64,000 nucleotides of DNA from assembly GCA_013398015.1 (NCBI GenBank), contig VZRR01010829.1:251733-315732 (forward strand), given 5' to 3'. Shown here piece by piece: positions 38,201 to 50,000 of this stretch (position 1 is the stretch's first letter; every line of letters starts with the position of its first letter). The notes beneath the pieces were generated by a model. The model worked only from the letters and a program-made list of their open reading frames with translations. It ran no database searches and was not told the DNA's origin. A program made the translations under genes and the position numbers. Source of the stretch: Oreocharis arfaki. Taxonomy: Eukaryota > Chordata > Aves > Passeriformes > Paramythiidae.

Positions 38201-39605
38201 GATAATGAATTCCTTGTACAAATTCCAAGGAAACTTTCTTCTGAAGGATGGAAAACAATCTAAAGAAAACATAACTGGCAGAGTCTCTTAATGAAACTAA
38301 CAGTCTCTTGCAAAATTTTGTCACGAAGAACTTAAAAAAACCTTCAAAAATCAAATGCAAACATGCTAGAAAGCAGTATCCTCTTACTGCCCTTTCACTG
38401 CTTGATTGGTCAAAACTGACAGTGCAATTTATCATCTTCACTTCATCTCTTAGGGTTAAACCTTTCCAAAATGCTGCAGGACTGAAAAGGACACTGATCC
38501 CATCCTCCTCCTCCTTCCATTAACTCATTGATAGTTCAGTAAAACTTGCCAGCATTTCTCCAAAGCTGCAACTCTATGCCACAGCATTACAACAAATCTT
38601 AAGAAAACGTGGCAGAACCAAACATCTGTAAAAATACTGAGCTCTTACAGTAAAATCCTGAAGGAAATTAAATAAAAAGAATCTATATTTATGTGTATGG
38701 TTAAAAAAAAATCAACCAATCAACAAAACAAAACCACGAAAGTCAAGGATAGACACACGAAAGTACAGTGGAAGTTACAGCTCTTTGTATGAACAATAAA
38801 TCTCTCACTAGACCTGACGTAACATTTTGGTACTTGAATTTTATTTCAACTGAACCATCTTGCTGTATTTCACATGATATATGTCTGTAGGACACAACTC
38901 TATCACATCTCCAGTAGAAGTTCAGCTCAACCCCATCAAACACCTATTGCTTCAGCAATGCTTGTGCACTGACCAGCAATACCTCGACATTCTTTCAGCC
39001 TCTCATGACTCCAGTTTACATGGCAAGTTTATGGGGACTCCTGCAGCTCACTTTGCAAGGCAGATCCTTGAGGGATCAGTATGTTCTGTAAGAAGAGGAT
39101 TGAATATTGTGTCTTAGCTCTCTTTGCAAAGCTGGCTGCTGTGTTTATTTTGACATGTTTCTGTATGGAGAGGACCAGCAGCTCACATGCGCCACCATCA
39201 AGGCATCAAATGAGGAGTGGGGTTAGGTGTCTTTCTAGAGTTGTCTGTACCATGCTATGAAACAGAGGCAACAATATTTCTCAGCTCAAATGCAACAATA
39301 GTTCATGTCAGATACAATGAAGTGGAGCTGGACAGCGCCAGTAGTGTGTTTGCTTTCCCTGTTTCCAAGGGACTTTCTCCTGTCCAGAACTGACTACTGG
39401 CTTCTTAAGACAAGGCAGCCCAGCTTTTCTTGTCTCTTCTGACCTACACTCAAAATAGCATCTCCTCGCATGGCCCAGGGAGTGCTTAGGGCTATATCTG
39501 ATTTTTCCATGAGGAGGAAAAGGAAAATGACACACGTTAGCTTTCATCCACCATGCAAAAGACAAGCAGAGAATGGTCTCTCCTATAGATCTCTGTCACA
39601 GTTCT
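35286..39605. other. Unique sequence without a recognised gene
   Basis: No gene or repeat family is recognised over 4.3 kb. 38880-39560 is a little more GC-rich with frames of 78-85 codons on both strands, none with a recognisable domain. A T-run of about 17 bases lies near 37157-37173. Confidence 0.5.
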
Positions 39606-39664
39606 AAAAAAAAAAAAAAAAATAAAAAAGAGGAAAAAAAAAAGAAAAAGAAAAGAAAAAAAAA
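39606..39664. repeat. A-rich / (A)nG low-complexity tract
   Basis: Fifty-nine bases with only A, G and one T. It starts as an A-run of about 17 and becomes AAAAG-type repeats. It may be the tail of a lost retroelement insertion, but no element body is recognisable upstream. Confidence 0.95.
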
Positions 39665-41233
39665 GCTTATCCCTTACTTAAGCACTGTAGAGATAACACC
39701 TTCATAATCTCTTCCACAGTTTTATAGCTGACTGCACTTGCACGAGGACAAAAGATCATTTATTTTAGGAGGTCCTGATACTGATTTACGGCTCAAATCG
39801 GCACTGGTCTACTCTAATATAAAAGTTATGTGGTGCCTTTGAAAGAACATTCACATTATCATTAATAATATTTATAGATACAGGGGTGTAAACAGAATAT
39901 ACAGAAACCAAATGTAGCATATATATTGTAATGTTGCACCCTAGCATCTCCCACAGACAACTGCCTCAGCTTATGAGAGCTCTTTGCAACACTCCATAAT
40001 CCAAACATTTTAACAACACTTTGTCTGGTAATTCATCCACAGAAGCAAACTATATTAATGAACAGAAATGAACCTGCATATCTATAAATAAATTAATTAT
40101 ATCACTTGAAATTGCAGGAAATTATGTAAAAGGTTATGCCATTAATCTCTATTACTTACCTACTGCAAGTCCAAAAGGGTGGCATTTTTTACAGTCTAGG
40201 TACTTAAATTTGTGCTCTTAATGATGGTATTGTTTTTTGCTACAATACCATGTACAAACTAAAAGATATTTTACAATGATACACTGATAGTCTCCAAGAA
40301 TTATAAGCAACTCTGTATTTTTTCCTGCGTAAAACAGCCACAATAAAACGTGCAGTGATGCATACATACAGTGTCACATTGATGTTCTCAGCACCATTAA
40401 GTAGTCAACAAACAGAAGGAGCGTAATACTGAATCTCAAATTGAACTAGAAAAGTCATATTAATTTCTTTTTTTTAGCAGAATCTTATGATGCTCTGTAC
40501 ACAACACATAGTGCCACAGACCTAGAATCTGCTTGTAGATTCTAGAAAATAACCCAACCACGGCAGCTCTCTGCTGCATACCTGCTTATCAAAAGTTAGA
40601 CACACACACAAGTAAAAAAATTTAAATTTTACTCTTTGTTATCTAGAGTAAACAGTAGCTTAACCAAGGCTGTCTTACTCTGTGCTATCAGCCTGAGGAA
40701 ACTGAGAAAAACATCACACAGTAATTTTTTAGTATAAATAAGTGACAATATTCAACTTTTTACCACCTCAAACACTCACTTCTATTTATTCACATTTACC
40801 ATAACTACTTCTAAATTCTCCTGCATCTCTAATGCACTTATTATCATAATAACTCTCAGGAGTTTCTTCTAAGTATTCTCTCTATGAAGCAACATCAGAT
40901 ACTTATTAGTTTTTCAGGTCTGTGTATTTTGGTCTCCTGAGGAGATCCCGCACTTCATTGTCTATGGTTCTTAATAACATCCATTTACTGCTTGACACTC
41001 CTGTGTGTTTCTGATCAAGGTTTCTGATCAAAAGCACAGATTTCCACCCCGTGACTGAATATGGGTTGCTTTGCACTCACTTTGCTGATTTAGTCTTCAG
41101 ATCCACAATCTCGATTTTATCAACAATACCAGAAGAACAGCATATTCCAGATCTGAACTAAGTTTTAGCATTCCCAAGTCTCAGTGGCACCAGAAAGCCA
41201 TAGTGTTCCAAGCTGCAGGTGAGCTTACCAAGT

Positions 41234-41251
41234 GGGTGGGTGGGGCTGGGG
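41234..41251 (+). other. Strong potential G-quadruplex motif
   Basis: Four G-runs of 3, 3, 4 and 4 with loops T, T and CT, the short-loop form that folds most stably. It is followed by CCCC and a six-G run, so a hairpin is also possible. On the inferred leftward transcript the RNA would be the C-rich strand. Confidence 0.75.
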
Positions 41252-42099
41252 ACCCCGGGGGGACACAACAACATGTCACAAAACAATTCCAAAACAAACA
41301 AATAGTAAAAAGCACGACATTCTGGTTTGGCCCTGATTATTTTTCCCCATAGCACCATATATTTACGCATTAGAGAGACTGACTCCAGCAGTCAAATGGG
41401 TTTGCTTTCTCCACACCCTTCCCCCCAAAAAACAGATTGTTCTGATTCAAAACAAACAGGTTCAAGTTTATATTCTCTTAATTTTTTTTTTGCAATTGTA
41501 GAAATGTGCTACCGTTTTTAAACTTTTTTAAACATTCCCTGTTAAAAGCAACTTAAAATCCTAGTTTTGTATATTTAGTTCTAAAAGGAGAAAACACATG
41601 AAAAAGTAATTAAAACAGATACAGGAAACATTTAAAAATTATAAAACTGAGAGGCCAGTTCCTAAAGGCAATTTTTGAGTTTTGCAATTGTGAAATTTTA
41701 ATTCCAATTCCTGAAAAGAAAATGTTATGAACCTTAGATTTTATTTCAGAAGGAAATACTTCCCATTGAGGATCCTGATCTGCTCTTTGGGGAGAGAGGA
41801 AGCAACCAAGATTTTCAGAATGCCTGCTGTTGGCCATCTTTAAAGTGTGTATCAGTGAAGCGTATATCAGTGAGTCTCTCTACATGAATGCTCATCCCAG
41901 ATTCAGCTAAGATTAAACATCAGCTCCACCCTGCATCACTTGTTAGCCAGTCTGTTCTTCCATTCTAATTAAAGTGTTGAGAAAACAGAATCTTAGATGA
42001 AATCTTTTGGTTTCAACATCATACTTGTGCTTTAGAGGAGTTAATTAGTTTACAAAGTTATGCAAAGGCACACAGCCGCTTGGTTTCGGTATATCTAGA

Positions 42100-42560
42100 A
42101 AACTATATTCAATGTTTGTACAATGTTATGAAAATCTGCTTCCTCATGAATCCTTCCTCTTTATTCAGATGCCAGTTTGTATTGAAAAGTTGGTTGTTAC
42201 CATAGACTTCCTTCAGAGGCTAAGTCTTCTTAACCCTTACAGATATGAAAAGTGTTTGCATATTTTACTGAGGGCTAGGCAATGTCACCAAGACAGAGCC
42301 TGGAGCAGCATGTTTCTGCACTGAGGCATTCCACAGGAATGACTGCAAATTAGACAGAGGCTATTCCATCCTGCTTCCCTGTTGTTGGAGACAGAAAGTA
42401 ATTAGCTGCTGGCCTATACCAGCAGCAAATCATTAACCCCTCCTGCCCCTAAACATTAGCTCAGCTGTGCTGGCCATTGAATTGCAAAGGATGGAAATAC
42501 ATCTCTGTCCATCTGCTTCATCTGCTCCAGAGCATCAGTGTACATGCGCTGTCCTTGGCT
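42100..42560. promoter_or_regulatory. Possible conserved non-coding element (impression only)
   Basis: Repeat-free, with homeodomain-type TAATTAG and TCATTAA words around 42400-42440 and E-box-like CAGCTG words nearby. Conservation was not tested. Confidence 0.2.
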
Positions 42561-43849
42561 CCTAGAAATCCAGTCTGGGAAATCTTCAGAGGGCTGGGCA
42601 TCATTTGGATTTGCTCAGGCCTGATACTCAAATCACAATCTGGCATTCAGTGATTGCAAAAAAGAAAGGGCAAAGCTGCCTGCACACACACTGCTGCTCT
42701 GGAAGAAGTCAGTAGATCCAAAGAAGGTACAAAGCCAGCGCAGGATCTAGACCTGGGTTTCCTCACCATCTTGACTTTTCTTCATGGGGCATCATTCAGC
42801 TAGATCAGGTTTTGTTAAATACTGTTTTGGATTCAATCCAATAAAGGCAGTGCTTACTGCTTAATCTTGACTCCATTAATCTGTTCCAAAAGCCTAACTT
42901 TGAGTAGTATTTCATCAAAGTAAGTATTTCTTCAAATGCTCTTATTACATATACTTGAAATATACATTGTAGGAACAATTTTTCTTCACAGATACCAGCC
43001 TAGCAGCAAAGTAGGCCAAACACATCTATCTAACTCGATGGGCACAACATAAAAATGTAGGCTTGAAAGAAATTATGTCTTATCATTTGAAAGATGGAGC
43101 CATTGCATTGACATTAAACAGCCTGTGCATTAGATCAGACAGCAAATGAGATATTGATAGAACTATTCTGAACAGTCAATAAGCTTTCTAATGATTGATA
43201 GCTTTGAGCTAACTCTGGCAATATCAGCGTCTGCTCTTGGAAACTAGGGATAGAAACTGTAATGAAATATTCTCTTTGTGGGATTCATAAGCATAAGTCA
43301 AGTGTGGGCAGTGGCTCCAGCTGAGGGATTTGCATGGGTCTCTTTCCTCATAGCATTAAGAAAGAGCGACAGCAAATTGTGCTTGTTTTAATCTTTCCGT
43401 CTAGATCCCTCCAAATCAGTATCTCAGAAGAGGAAAACAGGGAGAAGAAAGCCATGGGAGAAGCCAAGCTAAATCACTGAGCATGTTAGTCCCACGGATT
43501 TCATTGGAAGTCCAAACAGTGTTACTGAACATTCCAAATAAAGAAACAAAATTTTACCTTAGAATATTTTACGTAGCATATTCAAGGAGAAAAGCAGCCA
43601 TTGAGGAAGAAAAGGAGCAGAGGAGAAAACATACAGCCAACATTTTTACAAATGATGTCAAGAAATTATTATATGCACGCCTAAAGTAGCTAAAATTTTA
43701 AAGGTCATGTGCTTTGTGCTCTTGCAGTATAAGCTTCTTTCATCTCACATAGAATCCAATAAAAAGCCACTATTAAAAATATCCCTTGTAAAAAAATTCT
43801 TTTTGTAAAAGAATGTAGAAGGAATTTTAATTCCCTGACCTCTAGGTAA

Positions 43850-44180
43850 TAATGACTGAAATTAATGACAGCATATTTATTTTAATTTAAATTTCCAAGC
43901 TCTCAAACTGATGGCAGCGCTCTGAGAAGGCTATAAATCCTATCTGAATTACATGTATTCATGTACAGTACCTTCTATTTGGTTAGCAATGAAGTTTCCT
44001 TTCAATTTCATCAGAAATTGGAGTGGGAAAAAAGGTGAAGGAAGTAGTCTGGTAGTTTTTCCTCATTATTTATAAACAATTGTCTGCCCTTGCAATCTAA
44101 CTGAATTTGATGCTACTATTCCTGGTGCATTGGCTCGCACTCGCAAGAGGTTTGCAATCCTCAATTAGTAAGTTAAAATG
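43850..44180. promoter_or_regulatory. Possible conserved non-coding element (impression only)
   Basis: A repeat-free stretch dense in ATTA/TAAT words, with a CCTTGCAATC near 44090 and a CGCACTCGCAAG near 44137 in an otherwise CpG-poor region. It lies 2-3 kb from the CpG island. Conservation was not tested. Confidence 0.2.
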
Positions 44181-44444
44181 CAAAAGACATTAAGATTCTC
44201 CTCAGCAGAGAGAAGGTCCTTGAAAATTACTTGATCAAAATAAGAGTTAGCAGCTTAAAACCCGAGCTGTATCAGATCACAAGTACTAACATGACTCCAA
44301 TTTCCCCAACACTCAGGCACACTTGACATGGATGCATCCTTGCTCCCCTCGACGCAGCACAGAGCATAAAGCACTGTGCCTGCATAGTTAGGGATTCTCT
44401 CTGGAAAACTGACTGTCAGCAGAGGTAGCTCTTCTTTCACTTAC

Positions 44445-44526
44445 TTGGTGTTACGCCAGTGTGAGCCTACAATCATCCATAATGCTGCTCTTGATTCATG
44501 CTGACGTGTGAGACCAGAATCCACAC
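44445..44526 (-). other. Candidate 82-nt exon on the minus strand
   Basis: On the minus strand, a long T-run ending TTTTTTTTAG (AG at 44528-44527) is followed by 82 bases and then CCAA|GTAAGTG, a near-consensus donor (GT at 44444-44443). One frame is open throughout and would encode about 26 residues beginning VDSGLTRQHES. I do not recognise the peptide. The orientation agrees with the leftward transcription inferred from base skew, about 2 kb downstream of the CpG island. Part of the segment (around the GCCAGTGTGAG and AGACCAGAATCC words) resembles old amniote SINE-like repeats, so it may be an exonised or merely decoy repeat. Confidence 0.3.
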
Positions 44527-46320
44527 CTAAAAAAAATACACCATCATAATACACCTAATCAATGCAAAATATTTCCTTCACCACTAGTACTTTGCCCCAA
44601 GGAGGCGGTAACCTTCTTCGCTACTTCAGCACTTGCATGAGGTTTTTACATCCCTCTCAGTGTCACCAATGTCTCTCCTTTCTTCACCTTTTCGTAAACA
44701 CTATGCCTGAACTATCATGTTTGGGTAATCATCTCTACTAAAAACTTGATGATATTAAAAAAAAAAAAGTGCTCATTTTTAATTTGTACTCTTTACACAC
44801 ATTCAGAAAGCTGTTTGCATTTTAGATCAATAAAACAACACAGTTGCAAGGTGTTCCAAATGCAGAGAGGTGATGTGGCAGGGTATATGTAGCAGTGAGA
44901 TTACACATGGACAAGGTAATTGAAGAGAAACAGTAAGGACAACAAAGGTTTAGAAAAGTAATGTCTGCTGTGCTCTTTGTTTATTTTTATTTTACTGACT
45001 CTTTCAACTAATACAAACGATAAATAAGCAGGCACTGCGGTTTATAAAGGTATCACATCCTAAGCTAGGAAGTAAAAATAACATATTCTCTTCAAATTTT
45101 CTTCAAACACCTTCTAACACCACAATAGAAACAATTAGGCTGTGATGGATTCTATGAATAAAGAACAAGACTGGCACAGTGAAAAGAAAACAGACAGAAA
45201 CTTTCCCAAATGGACAAAAATAATTTTTCAGATTGAGAGTTAGAATCAATTTTGGTTAAATCTTTGGTTGTTACAACTAATTTAAGGTGTCCATACCCTG
45301 TGAGTTGTGCTGCCTAATAGTAAAAAAAGCCTGTTTAGTTACATCCATTGGCAAGCAGTGCCAGGAGTCTTGAATTTTAGCTAAAATAGATAGCGTGGTT
45401 TAGGAAAGCACAGGCAAAAAAAAAGATACAATCTATGATTGCTTAAGTTCATAATGAGTTGTTTTCCCCCCAAGGTTACTGGTGTGCATTTACAATGCAT
45501 GCCACCTAGTGGGAGCAAAAATTTGATTAGAATGTCAAAATATTTCAAAATGTTAAAAATTTAGCCTGGCATTCTGCAGCCCGGAGGGAAATTGGAACTT
45601 CCGTTAGGTATTGAAGCACAGCGTTTACACACCAAGACCTTCAGAGGAAAGGGTTTCTGATTGGCCATTGTCCCCTCCTTATTGCAAAACATGAGTAAAG
45701 GTTAGCTAAGACTTACGTATGAAAATCTGCTGTTCGATATTGCTGTGCACTATGTCTGTACTGGGAACACAGCTGGCTGTAGCACTTCTTTTCACAGTAC
45801 AAACATTACAAAACAGACCTATGAAGGTCACTAACAAAAGATTCAAGTACATCAAAGACCAGATGAATTCAAGGATGAGAGACAAGAAAGTCAGATGGTT
45901 ACTAAATATTCAGAGCTACTTCTAGTCTAGCAAGTCTCTTGAAAATACCAACAAGGCTAAGAGTATATGAAGTATCCTTCCACTAGTCTTGCTCTTACCA
46001 CAATTCAATATTTGGGAAGTAGATGGACCTTTGATGTGATTTAGCTCAGAAATTCTTGGTTTACATAGCTTATGCCCTAGTTATTCGCGAGTAATAAAGA
46101 AATATTAGACTTTTGCCCAGTAGGGTTCAAAGGCGTAGTGATCTAAAGTAAGGAGTAAACATACAGGGATATGATTTAAAATTTATGATACAAGGCAATG
46201 CACTGTAATATAATTACCTGACCTTCAAAAAAACAAAATTCTGGAAATGGAGGAAGTGCCACTCCATAATCTTAGCTTCAAATCTAATCATCCTGTATCA
46301 TTAGCTCAGGCATGGCAAGC

Positions 46321-47040
46321 AGCATTACGTGGGAGGACGAGCACAAAGGCCTGGAGGTCTCAGCCCTTAGCGCGTCACAGCACGGCCGCATGGAGAGACA
46401 CCTGCCTGCCCTCAGCTCTCGCCAGGTAAGGCCACCGAGCACTGCCGCGGGTGAGGAACCGAGGTTTTCAGCTTGACGCTATTTCCCCGGGGGCCAGCTC
46501 ACACAGAGTTACAGCCTGTGGAGAACTCCCGTGGAGGCTTGTCTATGCCTTCTCAGCTAAAGGAGCCACAGAGCTCTCAGGTAGGGCGGCAGGGCCTGCG
46601 GAAGGGGAAAGGGGCGCGGACGAAGCCGCTCCATCCCACACGCTCTGCTCCAGCCCGAGCGTAGCACGAGGTAGCGCACGGGCGCACGTCCAGCCTCCCC
46701 CGATGGCACCTGCCCCGCTCTACCCCTGTTCCAGCCCTTCCCACCCCTCTGCCTCCATCCCTGCTCAGCTCCAAAGGTCTCACAGCCCGAGCTTTGCCAG
46801 GAAATGCTCACTCGAATACAGGAGAGCGTGCTCAAACACTCGCCTTGAGCAGCAAGGAGACAGGTGAATATTGTATTTCTTCCCTGTCTCGCCTCCCAGG
46901 CAACCCAGAAATCCTTTTCGCGACGCCGTCCTGGGGCGGCTGAGGGCTGTTCTGTTGTTCCCTTTTGTGCTCTCGTCAGCACCGAGTGCTTTGTTTCTCA
47001 CAGTTCCTCGCGAGTGCTGCGAGCTCCACCGGTGTTATTC
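46321..47040. promoter_or_regulatory. CpG island, probable bidirectional promoter
   Basis: By hand count about 46 CpG dinucleotides fall in 720 bp, while most 60-base lines elsewhere have none or one. GC content is roughly 60%. Promoter-type motifs include an ETS-like CGGAAG (46599-46604), a GC box GGGGCGG (46933-46939) and GGGGCGCGG (46612-46620). There is no TATA box. Plus-strand splice-donor candidates are CAG|GTAAGG (exon end 46425), CAG|GTAGGG (46580) and CAG|GTGAAT (46863), as expected for alternative first exons. Frames of up to about 140 codons on both strands are what GC-rich DNA gives by chance, and none is recognised. Base skew reverses here, which suggests transcription in both directions. 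The genes are unidentified and could be non-coding RNAs. Confidence 0.75.
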
Positions 47041-50000
47041 TGCTTTTTTGTCACCTTTGTTCCTCAAGTAGATGGGTGCTTTAAAGGAATTTCTCTCCCT
47101 TTTAATTAAATCAAGGCTATTGGTGCTGTGATTTGTCTCGGTCTTCTCTCAAGAGAAAACTTTAAAACTACTTCTGCAAAGGCTTTGAGTGCTGAAGAAG
47201 AGGGCAAAAGAAGAGGGAGAAGTCTCATGCTACTCACAAATAGCTCTACTTTCAAAAAAACCCCTTCATTCAATCGTGTCTGAAATATCTCTATAGCTGA
47301 CATCACACATTTCCTTTCTGTATGTTGGTTCAGTTTTTTCTTTACGTGACTTGAGATATTCTTCATGTAAGATCTGAAGTGCTGGAGACAGTAAATGCAC
47401 TTTTCCATTCATTCTGATGGGGTTTTTTACATGAACTATCACACAAATACGAAAGCAGTTCACAATGCATTTCAGTCCTATCAATTTATTACACTTTCTA
47501 AGTTTTGGTCACAGTTTTTTGTTCACTTATATTCTTCTGCCTCAGAGATAAGAGTCAGTAAACTGAAGCAAGACACCGTTTTCATTATTTTGGGGCAGCT
47601 AAAGAAAAGTAAATGGACACATTTATTCAGGATGTGTGCAGGTAGTAGAAGACATCCTCACCTCTTTCTAGCTCCTCATGGGAAGAAAAGAGACTTTCAC
47701 AAGCAAAGTTCGAAGGCAGATAATCACTCTGTGTGTTTAGGGGGTCTGATTCTCAGTAGTGTTGAATGTTTGTCAGATTATATGTTGACAATCAAACTAC
47801 CCATCCAAGTAGAAAAACGTGAATTTTGACACCCCATTTTAGACCACCACATTCTGAAATATGATGTGTAGACGTGGAGAAAAAAAAAGGGCAGGGGAAA
47901 TAAGAAAAACACCGATATAGTCACACTAGAAGGAAGCACTGAGGCTGTTCATATCCATGTGTTGGGTTTACCAGGGTGTTTTAGAGGAGCCATTGACATT
48001 TTCTGCAAATACTGTTACAGGACACATTTTAAAATCATTGTATGTTTTACAAAGGAGCAGTTCTGAAAAGAAAGAGGCTTTCTGAGAGTGTGCCTTCAGC
48101 TAGTAAGCCAGTCCAAAGAGAAGCTGGGACCAAACAGGGCTTCTTGTGCTGCTTTCACATGCATGGCTCCATCTCAGTCCTCTGGGCTGGCTCTGGGGTT
48201 TGGCTGACCCCACAATGAGCTGGTTTGGGGAACCTCTGTTCTGTGAGTTTCCAGTGTGATTCCCTGAACCTGCTACTCTTCAGTCAGAGAAGTGCTGAAA
48301 GAAAGGAGGATGGAGGGTAGCAGAGCTACCTGTTTGTACAACAGGTTGCTTGGCGGACATTTTGAAAATTGAAACCATCATACCACAGTAGAAACAATTG
48401 TTCCAATGAGCTGGAGACTCACCTGATACAGATTGGTAGAAAAACATGGAAAATAATTTTTTTTCATCTCTGTTTTTAATCCATGTGGTTTGAAACCTGC
48501 TGTATTTCCATTCTAGTTGGTCTACTTCCAAGGCAGTACATGGAAAAGAAAACAGAGAAAAGCATCACTAAAAGTAATGTACTGAAGAATGTAAAGTCAG
48601 TTTTGGTCAGCACATCTAAGCAAACAAAATCAAAATGGGTGTGCATGGTCTCCCAGTGGGCTGAGAACTAACCAAAAATGGTGCTGTTGTCTTGCATTTT
48701 TGGCTGAGCTAGCCTGTAAAGCAGAACTAAATTTTGGAAGTAAAACCCTCCTACTATTTGGTAGCTCCTCCAATTCTTTTTCAGCCTTCAAGGTAACGTG
48801 ATGTAAACTAAATGTAACTTAAACTCCAGTTTTACTAAATTTTCAGAAGTAGCTAAGTCTGCCTTGCCTTATCTTCCCTTTAAGTTATTGAAGTGTATCT
48901 GAAATGTATTTGCTTTATCTAGCATTCTATGACCTGTTGCTCCTCCACCTCCTTTTGCTCAATATTATTTTCTGAAGAAAAATAGTATTAGCACTCATAG
49001 TCACAGTATGCTATAACGAATAAACTTCTCCACAGTGGTTATTTTGGATCACTGGCGTTTTATGACAACAGATAACATGTGTATGAAGGAAGTTTGAGCT
49101 GAGCCCACTTAAATTTTTAGAAAAATAGTGGTCCATAACATTTTGTAGAATTGAGCAACAAATCAGCTTTCAGACCTTCTGATGTCTCAACAACATTTTT
49201 TTTTTTGTTTTCATGGGTAAGCTGTTTTCAGATCTAGAGATAAACTGAAAATGTAAAGTTGACATGAAATTTGCATCTGCATTAGATTCTCAAAATGCTA
49301 TATCGGACATTTAAAGCATTACTCTCTTCCTACTGAGTACTACAGTAGTGTCATGAAGAGGACAATAGGGCCAAGATGAAATTTAAGAGTAAAAAAGCAA
49401 GTGGGTTTAAAAGACATAAAGCACTAGAGGTTTTGAGGTGATCTACTTCTGTGTTATTGAAGAGAAAGAAGTATCTTGTTATTGCCAACACATTGGTTTT
49501 ACTTTTAGTTTCCTCTCACTTATCTTCATCCGTAAGAAAAGGACTGATAGTCCTCTTATTTGTTCTCCAGTGGCTACGTCAAAAAAATTGAGATGTGATA
49601 CCTATTCAGAATATTTAATGTTGTTAATGAAATTTTATGAGCAAACTTATTTCTGCTTTAGTGTACCAGAGACTTTCAAAGCTTCATAGAGGGAAATTTG
49701 TATCAATGATACCAAGAAGGCATTAAATATCCTCAGCTCCCATAAATTCAATGAAAACAGTATGAGCTCACCAAGAGCTCCCCCAAACATCCAGCAACTT
49801 AAAGGCCTGAGGCCTTAGGCACTGCTGTCATTTACACCTGGAGAATAATACAGACATGCAAGCAAAATTGATGATCCTTTTTATCTTTTGTTTTAAGGCA
49901 CGCTCCTATTCAAATATGCAGTTCTTCTCTCATGCTGTGTCTTTCCCAGTAATGGTGAGTGCATAATGATGCCATTCATACAGGCTTGCTAACAGCCAGA

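Larger units (their letters stand above)
39665..46320. other. Unique sequence left of the CpG island
   Basis: No named gene. It contains a strong G-quadruplex motif (41234), two stretches with the texture of conserved non-coding DNA (42100-42560 and 43850-44180) and one candidate minus-strand exon (44445-44526). By the base-skew argument this should be the 5' part of the leftward transcription unit. Confidence 0.45.

Noticed and set aside
46451..46982. Overlapping frames of 138 and 141 codons on both strands of the CpG island
   Set aside because: GC-rich DNA has few stop codons; neither frame shows a recognisable domain, and both strands cannot plausibly code at once.
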